A stretch of DNA of 64,000 nucleotides from the NCBI RefSeq assembly GCF_014898055.3, contig NW_023604861.1, positions 94,986,083-95,050,082 of the forward strand, read 5' to 3'. The translations under genes were made by a program, and so were the position numbers. This DNA comes from Talpa occidentalis (Eukaryota; Chordata; Mammalia; Eulipotyphla; Talpidae). Below the pieces are notes generated by a model. That model saw only the letters and a program-made list of their open reading frames with translations, was not told where the DNA came from and searched no databases. Positions 1 to 12,789 of this stretch are shown piece after piece (the first letter of the stretch is position 1; the number at the start of each line of letters is the position of its first letter).

Positions 1-614
1 TTCAACAGAAACAGCTGAAGCCAGATGGAAGTTGTTCAGCAGAATTCACTCAGGATGCCTTGTCACCCCTCACCTGTGCTGGGCCCCCTCATCTGCTGGG
101 GTACCCTGGTTGTATACATGTCATATGGGCTCAGCAAGTACTTCATAAACGTTAAAATGGAGCATCTTCTCCTGTCAGGATCTGTGGTCTGTTATGTTCT
201 TAACCCAGAAATTTGAACTTATTTGGCTTCAAGGAATGGGAGCCACGCTGACATTCTCATTGTAGTGTCATTTAATAGGACTGAAAAAAAAAAAGCAGGT
301 GGGGAGGGACAACAAAAACAGCCATCAGTAGGGTCGATGACACAGATTATGGTCCGCCTGTGACTTGAGCTGCTGTGTGGTGTAGTCATCAATAAGAATG
401 AGTGAGTTCTGTTTGTACTGACTTGGAACAATTTCCAAAGATGTGCTGTTAACGTAATAAAAGGTAGCTACAGAAAATTATATAGAATGATTTCATTTGA
501 AAATAAAAGCCCTAGCTAGCACAATTATACCAGCACATCTACCCACCCACACTGAGAGGCTGTCTGGGCTGTAGCTCTGACAAGAGCAGCAGGAGAGAAA
601 GAGCTAGTGGAAAG
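1..614. other. Intergenic stretch, nothing recognised
   Basis: Window start to the first SINE. No gene or confident repeat. Confidence 0.4.
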
Positions 615-893
615 ATTTTTTTAAAGATTTATTTTTATTTATTTGCACATACAAGAACTGGGGTGTAGGCCAGAGGTACGTGGGTGTGTGTGAGAGTATT
701 TACCAGAGACAGAGTGGGGAGCAGAAAAGGTGGATCTACTGAAATACACTGCTGAGGGGAGCAGTGGGCAAGACAGAAGAGGTCTGCTGTGCCTTTTGGG
801 TTAGCTTCCTGGCTGCTGATCGAATGCATGCTGCAGTGTCTTCAGCAAGCTTCATAGTGCTGAGACTTAACCCCTTGTGCCACCAGGGAGGCC
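615..893 (-). mobile_element. tRNA-derived SINE, type A
   Basis: Starts as antisense tail TTTAAAGATTTATT and ends CACCAGGGAGGCC. Imperfect target repeats are AGTGGAAAGATTTTT before and AGTGGAGAGATTTTT after. Confidence 0.88.
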
Positions 894-1238
894 AGCCAGT
901 GGAGAGATTTTTGGGCTTGTTTTTATTTATTTTTTTTCCAGTGTCTTTCTTGTGTGATTGGATTTTTTTTATAATGAGGCAGCCGTTGCCTGTGTGAGAA
1001 GTACCAGCCCAATCTCTCCCTGAGCTAGAAAGAGTGGTCCTGCTCCCACCCGCAAAGATGGAACAGCGGCTGCCCAATCTAGACCACAGGAGCTCTGTGC
1101 CAGAACCCTTGCGTTTCTACTGCCTGCCCTTGCCTGTCAACATCCAAAACTTAGTGGAGACTTCCTGTTACTAGGCATGATATATGAATGATCCCATTTA
1201 TACCATGTGTTAAAGTCTTTTTAAAAATGAGCATTCTG

Positions 1239-1567
1239 CTTTGTGAAATAAGCCAGAAGGAAAAAGAAAAATAATGGATGATTTCACTTATAGGAGAAAT
1301 ATAGGGGAACCAAATAAAGGATCAGGAAAGAAAAAATAAATAAAAAGACGAAGCTAGCAGGGAACTCTAAATCAGAGACATTCTGCAGGGGAAGGGGAGA
1401 GGGAGGGATTAAAATAGGGGGTGGGGAAGAGCATAAGGGACTATGGTGATGGCTCATGGGTGATTTGGTGGTGGGAATTTTACAGGGACCACACCTGCGA
1501 GGAGAAATCAAACATTGTACAAAAATGAAGAGTGATGTAAAAATTATATATAAATAAATAAATAGAG
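1239..1567 (+). mobile_element. 3' end of a LINE-1 (5'-truncated, older)
   Basis: Begins at TTTGTGAAATAAGCCAGAAG, the ORF2 end region, and runs through a GGGGTGGGG-type 3' UTR to an AT-rich tail. Target repeats ATGAGCATTCTG are at 1227-1238 and 1568-1579. Confidence 0.8.
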
Positions 1568-1579
1568 ATGAGCATTCTG

Positions 1580-2661
1580 AGGCAAAGTAAAGGAACTTTG
1601 TCTGAGAAAAGTAAAGGAAATTTCTGAGAAAAATAAAGGAACTTTACTCAAAATATCTTGGATAAGAAGCAGAGGAGGCAGGAGTGAAACCCAGGGAGTC
1701 TGGATCTAGGGCCTAGACCGTGTGATGGTGGTATAAGATGAGAAGTGGAACTTCATCAGCTTCCCCAGGTGTCTGATGATCCATGGTGTCCATACAGCAA
1801 ACTCATAGGAAATTTGCATGGAAAACTTTGCAGATAGATCTTTTCAGGCCAGAACTGTTCTGGTCCACTTGTTAATACCAGATCTGTGGGTGGTTCTATA
1901 TAGGAGGAACCATTCTAAGTCCTTTGTCAAGATGTTTTTCCAGAAACATGCAAGGTCTCCAAGCCAGGGGACAGCTTCACAATAACAGTACCTCATTAAT
2001 GCTCCATCTAGTGTTTAAGGCTGCCAAGCTCTTCAGGCATGGTAGGTTCCAAAATTCTGAGCTATTCTAAGCTATTCTGAGCTGTTCTGTATACTGTCAA
2101 CAGGCACAAGGATACATAAAGCTCCATTTGGCCTGAAAATAAAGGGAAAAATCTTTGGGCTCCCTGAATTATCATCTCTCCTCTTAGTGCTTTAAGATCT
2201 GGTTGAATTATTAAAAATGTAAATATTGTGCCATTTTGATTAAGAAGTAAACGCACAAGCTACAAAAAGCAGAATGTCTGTGCCTACTTTTGGTCTTGAT
2301 CTATAATACAACTGGGAGAATTTCAACTTTTAGGAAATAATAACCATAATATTAATAAAGGTACAATGATAAAATTGGACATGGAGGTTTTAGGTTTGTA
2401 ATAACATTCCTATTTCTGTTTTCTTTTATTATTATTATTATTTGTAACTTTCTTCAGGACAGAGAATTTTTAAGTATTACTTTTGGGGCTTAGCCAAAGA
2501 GTGACAACTCTTTTAGCATTTGCCTCCTGGCATGATTTTTGATTACACAGGGAGTAAATGCTTTGCATAAGGTGAAGAGGAGAGACTTACAGGAGATCTA
2601 TGAGAAGGGGCCTGGAGTCAGTTTAAGGTACATCTTTGTAAGGACTCCTTTAGGCTCCATG
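1580..2661. other. Intergenic stretch, nothing recognised
   Basis: A near-perfect local repeat of GAGCTATTCTAAGCTATTC type at about 2058-2085; otherwise unassigned. Confidence 0.4.
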
Positions 2662-3011
2662 GGGCCTCCCTGGTGGAGCAAGGGGTTAAGCACTGCACTA
2701 TGAAGCAATCCCAAGCCTCTGCACAAGATCAATCGCCAGCAGCCAGGGAGCAACCCACATGGCAAAGCAGATCTCTCAAGTCTGGCCCGCAGCTCCCCTC
2801 AGCAGTGTGTTTCAGTCAGTCTGCCTTTCTGTCCTCCACTGTTTCTGGTGAATCCTCTCAACCCCCCCCCCACCCACCCCCCACCCCCCCCCCTGCCCCC
2901 TGTTCTTTTCCCCACTCTGTCTCTGATGAATCCTCTCACCTCCCCCTCCCTGCATCTCTGGCCTGTACCCCAGTTATTGTATGCATAAATAAATAAATCT
3001 TAAAAAAAAAA
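2662..3011 (+). mobile_element. tRNA-derived SINE, type A, with C-rich expansion
   Basis: Head GGGCCTCCCTGGTGGAGCAAGG, tail ATGCATAAATAAATAAATC plus A run. The CTCACCCCC segment has expanded to about 40 bases of C-rich repeat (2861-2900), followed by a partial duplication of the GTTCTTTTCCCCACTCTGTC segment. Confidence 0.88.
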
Positions 3012-5349
3012 CTAAAGCCATTGTCCTTGGAAAAAAGCCTGGGGGAATGCAGGAGCCCAGGTGCAGGAAGAGCTCACAGAAAGCTTGTTGTCCACTGAGA
3101 GCAGGAGTGAGACCTAGCACCCCATCTGGTGATAAGTATGTATTGGAGTGGGGGTAGGGGAGTGGGGCATTTAAAATAGTAAGTCTATCTCCAGCCCAAA
3201 TTCCTCCTTTGACCGAGGTTTTTGAGAATTTGGTTAAATTTCAACTAAACATTATTTGACTGAACTATTCCAGGTAACTCAGGACACTGAGTCTGGCAGT
3301 CTGTGTTGGCTGTCTTTGCTGAAAATAGCTCTGATGAGAAATGTTCTCCAAGGTTAAGGCAAAGCTTCCAAGGACACTGTCATCTTGAGAAAGGTCAAGA
3401 TTAACCTTGGTAAGTGGGATTCGAGCCTTTATTTACAAAGATGTGAAGACTTGACATGGATCTATTAGGTGTCTCCACCCATTCACTTGACTCCTTTTCC
3501 AAATAGGCCAAAGTGGACAAACTCTTGACCCTGGTTTTGTTTGCTATTTTCCATTGCAGATTGGGGAGACTGATTCAAAAAGATCCCAGTTTAATGCATC
3601 TTAAATTAGTTAATTATTTTTTAATTGAAAATACCAATTTAATTCTACTGTTTTATTTAAAATGCTCCAGCTCCTTACTATCCCCCAACAATCATTTGAT
3701 ATAGCAGTAGACTAACATTAGGCTACTTCAAGATTATATTGTGTATTCTAATAAAAATGCTGAATCAAAAAAACAAACAAAAAAAAAACCACAAAAAGAT
3801 ACCAGTTTCCTCCAAATTAGAAAATGTCAAACCTTAGCATGAACATACAAAGTACCAAGATTTACTCATTCCCAACCACCTATTGGAATGCAGACACAGT
3901 GGATAAAACTCCCATTTCACCAGAGAGAAAACGGAAACTCAGAGAAGGAAAGCTTTGTCTCAGGTTACACCAACAGGAAGTGGGTTCTTCTGAGAGTTAT
4001 CCTAAATCTGCCCCCACAAGGCCATTTTTATTCAAATGCAAAGCAAAATGTGTGTTTTAATGAAGTATTTATATTCAGAATTTGGAAACCTCTCTTTTAG
4101 TTCACCCCTAGCAAATTTGACTACCAGACTGGAGAACCTGAGAAATAGTGATGAACACATTGCAGGTGCTAAATGACTATATATTGAATGAATGAGGGAG
4201 TGAGTGAATGACTGAGTGTTGACTGCTTCAGAGGCCCCCCGGCTGCAGCAGTATCCCGTGGTCCTTCTTATTAAACCACCTCAGGCCAAAGCAAGAGTCA
4301 CCAGGGAAGGACCAGGCCCCTCTGCTCTCTGGGCTGGTCCACCCCAGTCACCATTACTTCCATCACTGAGCCTCACTCAACTGGTCTCTCAGTGCTGTGC
4401 TGCATGCCAGGATGCTGCCTTGCTCCCTGTAACCAAGTCTTTCAGGCAGCAAGGGGTTTTGGACCTTGTCTTCTGTCCAAGCAGTGCCCACACACCTGCC
4501 CCATATCTTACATACACCACTCCTTTCTCTCACCCTCATGGGTGTATATTAGGACCAAACGATGGGAGCCACAACATGACAGAGAGGAGCTTGAATTCAG
4601 ATTATAAAAGAAAAGGAAATTATCAACCAGCTTCTGTGCTTCGTTGGTAAAGTGTGACCTGTGACTCCCCTGGGAAGTGCTGCTGCTGAGAATGAAGCAG
4701 TGGTTGGAGGCCTCCCTGACCACTCCAGGGGGCTCCCTTCCTACCTTCACCACCCCCTTTAGAAAGCTCCACTTGCCCTGCAGTTTGACCACCATTCTCT
4801 ACATCCCAGTCACCGTTGGAGGTCACTGAACCCTGGCTTGGGAGACCCTGCTGCTGGCACTCGAGTAAACAAACAAGATTGTCACACATTGTACCTTGAA
4901 CCATTCACAGACTCAAACTGCCACATTTACAGTTTATGGCTGCCAGTCATCTCCAGTAAATCTTAGGGAGGATCCCTGCTATTTATTTCCACCTCTGCTC
5001 CCAAGATCCTCAATGGACATAAGAAACTGGCATAATCAATTGAAAAAAGAACAAATTCTTGGCTACACAATCCTGCCAGTGCATCAACTCCCAAACCACA
5101 ATTTTCACATTAGTGGAATAAGAAGCAATTTATTTATATACTCACTCAACAAATATTTATTAATCACTATCATGCCAGAACTTTACTCATCCCTTGTTAA
5201 TATCACTATTAACATGTTGTAGCCATTGTCCTTGAGGAATTTCCAGGTTTTCACCCTCCCAGAAGTCGATGCTGGCTGTCCTTTGGCATAGCTGAGAGCG
5301 TTCAGGAAGTTCAACTGCAGCAGTGTCCCATGGTCCCTTAGGAAGATAC
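3012..5349. other. Intergenic stretch, mostly unassigned
   Basis: Apart from the MIR-like piece near 3890-4000, nothing is recognised. The 144-codon frame at 4216-4650 lacks any known domain. Confidence 0.4.
3890..4000 (+). repeat. MIR-like ancient SINE fragment
   Basis: The AGAGAAAACGGAAACTCAGAG...TTGTCTCAGGTTACACC pattern resembles the MIR core. Highly diverged. Confidence 0.5.
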
Positions 5350-7170
5350 ACCCACATCCCCTAAATTCTTCACCTCTGGTAACTTCAGTTTGGTTATCAA
5401 TATCTATTAGTTTGTATTTATTTGGTTTAGTCAGTTTATCCACTTTGTTTCCATGTATTGTACATATAGGTGTAGTCATCCAATTTTTGCCTTTCCCCTC
5501 CCCACTTATTTTGCTTCAAATAATCCCCTCAAGTTTCTTCCATTGTGTCGTGACACAATTTCATCATTCCTTATAGGTGAATAGTATTCCTTTATGTATC
5601 TATACCACATTTTCTTTATCCAGTCATCTATCAGTGGACACTTAGATTGCTTCCATACCTTAGCTATTATAAGTAATGGTGCAACAAACAATGGAGTGCA
5701 TGTAATTCTTTGAGTTGATGATTTCATAGTCTTTGGATGGCTATCCAGGAGTAGGATTGCAGGATCAAATGATAGTTCTATTTTTACTTTTCTGAAGAAT
5801 GTTCCTAATGCTTTCTGAAATGGCTGCACCAATTTACATTCCCACTAAAAGTTTGTAAATATTCCTCTTCCTCCACTTGCTCGCCAACACTTTTTGTTAG
5901 CAATCTTTTAAATGTAAACCATTCTCACATGTGTGAGATGATACTCATTATGGTTTTGCTTTGTTGCTCTAATGAGAAGTGCTGTTGAACATTATTTCAT
6001 GTTTGTTGGCCATTGTATAGTCTCTTGGGGAAGAGTATCTATTCAGATCTTCTGACCATTTTAAAAATTGGGTTGTTTTTCACTTGCAAATTGAATTAAC
6101 TCTTTTTGCCTATTAACCCTTTATGAAATATCTAATATGCAAATATCTTCTCCCATTCATTTGGTTGATTTTTTTAATCTGTTAATTTTTCTTTTACTGT
6201 GCAAAAACTTTAAATTTGATATAGTCAGATTTAACAATTTAACAAATAAATAATTTTTTATTTTTGCTTTCATTTTTCTTGCTATTGGGCTCAGGTCCCC
6301 AAAGACATCTCTATTATTGATGTCATGGAACATCAATGTTCCATGTATATTATGGTTTCATGTCTTACTTCCAAATCTTGAATCAATTTTGAATTTATTC
6401 TTGTGTATGGGGTTAGAGAGTGATCATGCTTTATTCTTTTAGTTATGGTTGCCCAGCATTTCCAATACCATTTGTTGAAGAGATTTTTCTTTGCCCATTG
6501 TATAGTTGTGACTCCTTTGTCATAAGAATGATTGGAGATCAATATATATATGAATCTATTTCTGGACTCTCAATTCTATTCCATAGATTTGCATCTATTT
6601 TTACTTTAATGCCACATTTTTTTTTAAGATTTATTTATTTATGCATACAAGAGCTGGGGTGCTGGCCAGAAATACGGTGGGTGAGAGGATCCTCCAGAGA
6701 CAGAGTGGGGAGCAGAACAGGCAGATGTACTGAAATATACTGCTGAGGGGATCAGCAGGTGAGACAGGAGAGGTCTGCTGCTCCATGTGGGTCAGCTTCC
6801 TGGCTGGATATCGAACTCATGCTGCAGTAGCTGCAGATAGCTCCACAGTATTGCGTCTTAACCCCTGACACCATCAGGGAGGCCCCAATGCCACACTGTT
6901 TTAGTTACTGTTGCTTTAGTCTAAAACTGGGTACCATGAAGTCTCCATTTTTCTTCTTTTTTTCTCAAAATTGTTGTAGCTATTTGGGGCCTTTGGCGGT
7001 TCCATATAAATTCTAGTATATTTTCATTCCTTGAAAAATATTGGTATTCTGATAGGGATTACATTGAATCTGTACATTTTGGTAGGATGGTCATTTTGAA
7101 TATATTAATTTTCCCCATCTATGAACATAAAATATCTTTCCATCTCTTTGTGTCTTGTACCAATATTGTA
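5350..7170 (-). mobile_element. Older LINE-1 fragment (antisense), interrupted by a SINE
   Basis: Reads as the reverse complement of an L1 3' UTR and ORF2 end. Antisense codons around 5506-5832 give recognisable ORF2 C-terminal peptides ([20 protein letters not shown]). ORF2-like antisense continues to about 7170. It has many stops and is ancient. A SINE at 6617-6886 sits inside it. Confidence 0.85.
6617..6886 (-). mobile_element. tRNA-derived SINE, type A, inside old L1
   Basis: Antisense tail TTTTTTAAGATTTATT to ATCAGGGAGGCCCC. TSD AATGCCACA at 6608-6616 and 6887-6895. Confidence 0.9.
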
Positions 7171-7452
7171 TCATGCACAAAAAGACTACCTACTGCTCTT
7201 GTATTGTGCTACCCTGGCAGTGTTTCATGCAAAACTATATTGCAGTTTTTCTTACCCTCTCTGCTGTGTCTTTTTTCCTTGCAAAAATGATGGTCCTTCT
7301 GTCATCCTTCACAGACTGTTATGTTTATCTGTATATTATTTTACTGTATATGTGGGGAAGAAGTGGTCCTGTTGTCCTTACTCTTCCACCATCTTGCTGG
7401 AATTTCTTTTTAATTTATTTTCTTTATTACACTAGCTAGAATCTCTAGTACA

Positions 7453-7590
7453 AACCACATGGTGAAGCAGACCTCTCCTGTATTGCCTGCTGCTCCCCTC
7501 CACAGTGTATTTCAGTCAGTCTGCCTGTTCTGTTCCCCACTCTCTCTCTGGTGAATCCTCTCATCACCACCACCCCCCACCCCAGGTATA
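7453..7590 (+). mobile_element. Partial tRNA-derived SINE (body only)
   Basis: Matches the middle and 3' body (CCACATGGTGAAGCAGACC to CCTCTCATCACC), but the tRNA-like head and the AAATAAATAAA tail are missing. No clear TSD. Confidence 0.75.
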
Positions 7591-7599
7591 GAAATTGTG

Positions 7600-9130
7600 A
7601 AACATAATTTCCTTGTTTTGTTTCAGATCATTTTACATTCCTGCCAGCAATACCACAGTTATTATTGTCCATCTTTTAAAATTATTATTATTTCCTAGTG
7701 GATATAAAGTAGTATTTCATTGTGGTTTTGAATTTTAATCCCTAATGACTAATAATATTAAACATCTTTTTGTGCATATTTAGGCCATTTGATGATCTTC
7801 TTTAGTGGAAAGTCTCCTTAAATCCTTTTTCTTACTTTTAAATGGGATTATTTATCTTTTTATTGTTGAGTAGTAAGAGGTTATTTTTTTAATCTATTCT
7901 GGATACAATTTCCTTACCATATATATGATTTGCAATTATTTCCCCTCATTTTGTAAGTTGTCTTTTTACTTTCTTGGTAGTATCTTTAGAAACATGGACA
8001 CTTATTTTTTCTAAGTTAAATTCATCAATATTTCTTTTGTGGCATTTGCTTCTGGTGTTGTTATCTAGCTACTGTTGCCTAAATCAATAGACCATCAACT
8101 TTAAAAGTGTTCATTGATATGGTTAGATTTAAAACTATCACCTTGCTATTTGTTTACTATTTGTCTCATTTGTCTTTTATTCTTTTTTTCTGTCTTCTTT
8201 TGGATTCATTACATATCTTTTGCTTCAGTTTATTGCCTTTGTTGGTTTATTAGCTATAAAACTTTTATTATTTTTGTGATGACTTTAGGGTTTAGAGTAC
8301 ATGTTGCGAACTTGTCACATGCTACCTTGACTGTAATATAAGATCCTTAAAATAGTATACATTCATGTCTCCTTGACCTTTGTCCCATTGTCATACATTT
8401 TACTTATATTCATATTATGTAAGATAAGCTGTAATAGAATTTTCTACATGTTTCTTATGTGTGGGATTTGTTGAGGTTCTTGGATTTGTGTGTTTGCAAT
8501 TTCTAAGTTACAGTTTAACTTGGAAAGTTTTGGTTTTTATTTTCCCAAATGCTTTTTTTCTGGACTTTTTCTCTCCCCTCTCCTTCAGAGGCTCTAATCA
8601 CACCCCTGTTAGGTGGCTTAAAACTGTCTTGCAACTCACTTGTTCAGTTCATTTTGCATATTCCTGTTTCCCCTGTGGCTCTTCATTTTGCATAGTTTCC
8701 CCCCCCCCCCACTGTGTACTTGAATTTACTCAACTTTTCTTTCAAAATATTAAATCTACTTTTTTTTTTAAGATTTATTTATTTATGCATACAAGAGCTG
8801 GGGTGCAAGCCAGAGATGTGGGGGGTGAGAGGATTCACCAGAAATTGAGTGGGGAGCAGAACGGGCAGATCTACTGAAATACACTGCTGAGGGGAGCAGT
8901 GGGTGAGACAGGAGAGGTCTGCTTCGCCATGTGGGTTTCTCTTTGGCCGGCGGGGGATTGAACTCGTGCCGTAGAGGCTACAGATTGCTTCATAGTGCGG
9001 TGCTTAACCCCTTGTGCCACCAGGGAGGCCCTCAAATCTACTTTTAATCCTATTCAGTAAATTTTTCATTTCAGACATTGCAGTTTTCATCTCCAGTTAA
9101 CGTGGATTTTTAAAATTCACATTGGAGCTT
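7600..9130 (-). mobile_element. Probable old antisense LINE material
   Basis: T-rich sequence with L1-like antisense phrases (TTACATTCCTGCCAGCAAT, GTGGTTTTGAATTTTAAT, CATATATATGATTTGCAATT). Recognition is good to about 8080 and weak beyond. A SINE interrupts it at 8761-9031. Confidence 0.55.
8763..9031 (-). mobile_element. tRNA-derived SINE, type A
   Basis: Antisense A-tail and AGATTTATTTATTTATGCAT start, CCACCAGGGAGGCCC end. Target repeats TAAATCTACTTTT (8750-8762) and TCAAATCTACTTTT (9032-9045). Confidence 0.9.
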
Positions 9131-9185
9131 TCGTATATCTCCTTAGCATGTTGAAAACATGATCTGTAAGTATAATAACCATTTC

Positions 9186-9371
9186 TTTTTTTTAAAAAGA
9201 TTTATTTTTTTATGCATATAAGAGCTGGGGTACAGGCCAGAGATGCGGGTGGTGAGAGGATACACCAGAGGCAGAGCGGGGAACAGAACAGGCAGACTGA
9301 CTGAAATACACTGCTGAGGGGAGCAGTGGGCCAGACAGGAGAGGTCTGCCTCGCCATGTGGGTTTCTCCCG
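9186..9371 (-). mobile_element. 5'-truncated tRNA-derived SINE with perfect TSD
   Basis: The antisense tail and body are present, but the element stops at CATGTGGGTTTCTCCC, so the tRNA-like head (A and B boxes) is absent. A 17-bp TSD AGTATAATAACCATTTC (9169-9185, 9372-9388) shows that truncation happened on insertion. Confidence 0.9.
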
Positions 9372-9503
9372 AGTATAATAACCATTTCAGTGGCCTTGTC
9401 TTCTAATTCTAGCACCTCTGTCAGTCTAAGAAAGTAACACTGATGCCGTTTTCTCCTTACAATGGGTATTTTCTCCTGTTTCTTTGCATACATAGTAATT
9501 TTT

Positions 9504-9935
9504 TTAATTTAAATTTTATTTTTTATATTCCCCATACAATTGCAATCCCCTCATACTGACCCAATCCCTCCCCTTCCGCCCCCTATCCCCCATAGAGTGT
9601 CTCTGGTTCATAGTTTTTTGTTGATTTTGATTTTCACTTTCTTATAGTTATTCATTTTCTTGGTCCCTTATTTAAGTTTTCTAGATTCCTGCTATGAGTG
9701 AGACCATCCGGTATTTTTCTTTTTCTTTCTGGCTTATTTCGCTGAGCATGATCCCTTCCAGCGCCATCCATGTTGCTGCAAATTGCATGTGCTTATCTTT
9801 TTTGAATGCTGAGTAATATTCCATGGTGTATATGTACCACATCTTCTTGATCCAGTCATCTATTTTTGGGCATTTGGGCTGTTTCCAAAGCTTAGCTATT
9901 GTAAATAGTGCTGCTATAAACATAGGGGTGCAGGT
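9504..9935 (-). mobile_element. 5'-truncated young LINE-1 (antisense)
   Basis: Covers the L1 3' UTR and the last ~80 ORF2 codons (antisense frame 9681-9923 gives [20 protein letters not shown]), very similar to the full-length L1 in intron 5. An 18-bp TSD GCATACATAGTAATTTTT lies at 9486-9503 and 9936-9953. Confidence 0.93.
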
Positions 9936-10070
9936 GCATACATAGTAATTTTTATTTGCATGCCATCCATTGTCAATTTTACCTTGTTGGGTGGTAGATA
10001 TTTTATATTGCCATAAATATTCTTGACCGTTGTTCTAGTATGCGGCTTGCTTCAAAACAATCTGATTCCA

Positions 10071-10344
10071 GGGCCTCCCGGGTGGCGCAGCGGTTGAGCG
10101 CTGGGTTGCGAAGCTGCCCGCAGCCTCTGCAGCACCAGTTCGATCCCCGGCTCCTCCCCAGCCACCGGAGGAGGGTCCCACATGGCGCACAGACCTCTCC
10201 TGCCCCCCACTGCTCCCCTCAGCAGTGTACTTCGGTCCTTCTGCCTGCTCTGCTCTCCCCTCTGGCTCTGGTGAATTCTCTCACCCTCCCGCACTTCTGG
10301 CTGTACCCAGTGCTTGTATAAATAAATAAATCTTTAAAAAAAAA
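10071..10344 (+). mobile_element. tRNA-derived SINE, type B, well preserved
   Basis: Head GGGCCTCCCGGGTGGCGCAG with A box TGGCGCAGCGG and B box GGTTCGATCC-like sequence; tail CCCAGTGCTTGTATAAATAAA. Target repeats AAAACAATCTGATTC (10054-10068) and AAAACAATTTGATTC (10345-10359). Confidence 0.92.
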
Positions 10345-10359
10345 AAAACAATTTGATTC

Positions 10360-12780
10360 TGCCTTGTTATTGAGATTTGGTAGATAGTAGGGATCAGTGC
10401 TCTAACTGTGACTAATGATCACACAGTACTGAGACAAGACCTTTCAGTGTAATATATTTAATGCCCCCATCAGTCATTTTTTCATTCTTGCTATTAGGAA
10501 CAGGATCTTTTCCCAGTCCATGGTGGCATCAGGCATCATCACCTCTAATCTGTCTGTTTGGTTATTTCCTGGGCTTTGGGTAGCTCCCTTAGTTATCAGT
10601 CTCTAGTGAACACTTGAAAGGAACACTGGGTTTCTCTGTCCATGCCACTCTCTCCTCTCCAGTACTCTATTCTGCAAACTCTGGCTGACTTAGTTTTCTT
10701 AGACTTCAGTTCTGTTTCCTCAACTCAGTTCCAAACATTCACCACGACCTTCCTGGGTTTCCCTTACCTGTGCATAGCCTAGAAATTCCCTCAGGAGAAT
10801 AAACTGGGGCAATCCTAAAGCTTTTATCATTTGCTTCCAGTTTCTCAGGGCTCAGTTTCTCTCATTACATGCTTTCCAGAGTCCTGAAAATTGTTCTTTC
10901 ATATATTTTATGGTATTTTGTTTGTTTCAGGCAGGAAGGTTAACCTTGGCTAGAAACAGAAGATTTCTTTCTTTTTAAACATTGTTAATCATAATTTTCA
11001 AAAGATGACAATTTAATCTCTTCTCTTTCAGTGCTTGTACATATTATTTGTTTTGCTAGCCTTATAGCGTTGGCCAGGACCTCCATATGTGATAATGATA
11101 ATAGTATTAGTAGGATTCCTTGACTTATTTCTAATTTTAAAATTTTCTTAAGTTTTTAAGTAAGTATAATAGTTGGCCAACATGCCAGCCAATAAACTTT
11201 ACTTGCTTTAATCTGTTTCATTTGAATTAGGTGCTGAGTATAGAAATATGTGATTCATAATGTCTTGGAGGGAGAGAACATAGCTTAGTAGGGAAAGCAG
11301 AAAAGCAAGTCAACTGTTCCAAATGTTGTGTTTTACATGTTGAACAAGGGATATGTCCAGACACTCCGGAGACAGAGATAAAGGACATATTACTCCCCCA
11401 AAGGAAAGGGTCTGGGAGAAGATAGGGAGGAGACTTCATAAAGGTGGTGATATTTAGGCCTAATTTGAAGGATGAGTAGGTGCTCATCCAAAGAGACTGG
11501 CACTGCAGGTGGAAGGAAAAGCATATAAAAGCAGAGAGTTTAGTGCACAAATAGTTAGTGGGGCTAAAGCAGTGAGTGTTTAATAGAAGGATGAAAGAAA
11601 AGTGAGGCTGGATAAGTAGACTTGGTTGGAGCCCAAGTACTGATGGCTACACTTTAACTTTGTTCTACAAGGTACCTATTTTCTGTTGAATAGAGGTGGC
11701 TTTGTGAATCATTTTATATAGGTCTCTTAGCTTAACACTTCAGGGGTCTGTTGTTTATTTTCATGATTTTATGGTTTTCAGGGTCTCCCAGATGAAGTGA
11801 TAAAAGAAATCTGGTGGAATAGGAAGAGTTGGATGGCATCAGTGAGGATGGGCTTTGGGTAGCTAGTGGTCCTGATTTATAGCCAGTGTCCCCAATGTTA
11901 AGATTTCATAAACCAGTAATATTTTCAAAAGAATTTGGGCCACTAAGGTGTTAAAATATAATAACAATAATAAATACCATAGACTATCCTGTCATTCCAT
12001 AAATAACCAAAAACAGAACAACAGCAATGTAATTGCAGGAATTTTGGACTGGGAAAGAAAGATAGCAGACTGATGAGGAAAATGCATATCTTGATCAAAC
12101 CAGTCCTTTGATGCGTCCCTTAGGCCCAACTGCCCTTCTACCTGTGGCTCCACTGTTGATGGGTTTCCTTCTTCAGTTTGGGAGGATGAGGGACTGGACA
12201 TGAACCCTGTGCCAGCATACACATCCAGGTGGGTGGTTCACAGCTTCAGTGACCCTGAGTTTGTTCTGTCCAAGAACTTGGCCCTGTGACCATTGACCCT
12301 CTGGCTTTGAGCCACAGATCGAATTAATCTCATTAAGATTAGGGAAGCGACTGGAACCAATGGTTAGGCCCCAAATGGTCTGAACTCAGCACTCCATGGG
12401 AAGGCTGTACCCCGCCTGTCTGGATGAAAGGTCTTCTTAGGTTTGACAAAGATGGCTAAAGACCTTTGACCTAACAACTGCATTTCCCAGAGGATCTTAG
12501 GTCATGTACCGGATGAGCACGGCACACCGGCACACCGCAGTCATTATCAAAATCTTATCTGAAAGGTTATTCTTTCTAAGATCTGAAGGGGAAGGGTAGA
12601 GCTGGGGCCACTTCCCCCAAACTGATATATTGATCTTTCACAATAACCAGTTTCTGATTAAACAGGCAGTTTAAACTTCTGAGATACTCGCTTTCTTTTA
12701 GCCCTATGCCTCTCAGCACTAGTGTTCTGGTCATGGTGGAGGAGATTTGTACCCTTGTATCTGCCAAGTTAATGACTAGT
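10360..12780. other. Intergenic stretch, nothing recognised
   Basis: About 2.4 kb with no gene, RNA or confident repeat. Short open frames on both strands lack protein-like features. Confidence 0.5.
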
Positions 12781-12789
12781 TCGATCCCA

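Noticed and set aside
4216..4650. 144-codon plus-strand frame
   Set aside because: No recognisable domain, no splice or promoter context, and ordinary composition; treated as chance.
10071..10344. tRNA gene (A and B boxes present)
   Set aside because: The boxes are embedded in a repeated ~270-bp unit with A tail and target duplications. It is a SINE head, not a tRNA gene; no cloverleaf with intact acceptor stem was seen in any copy.
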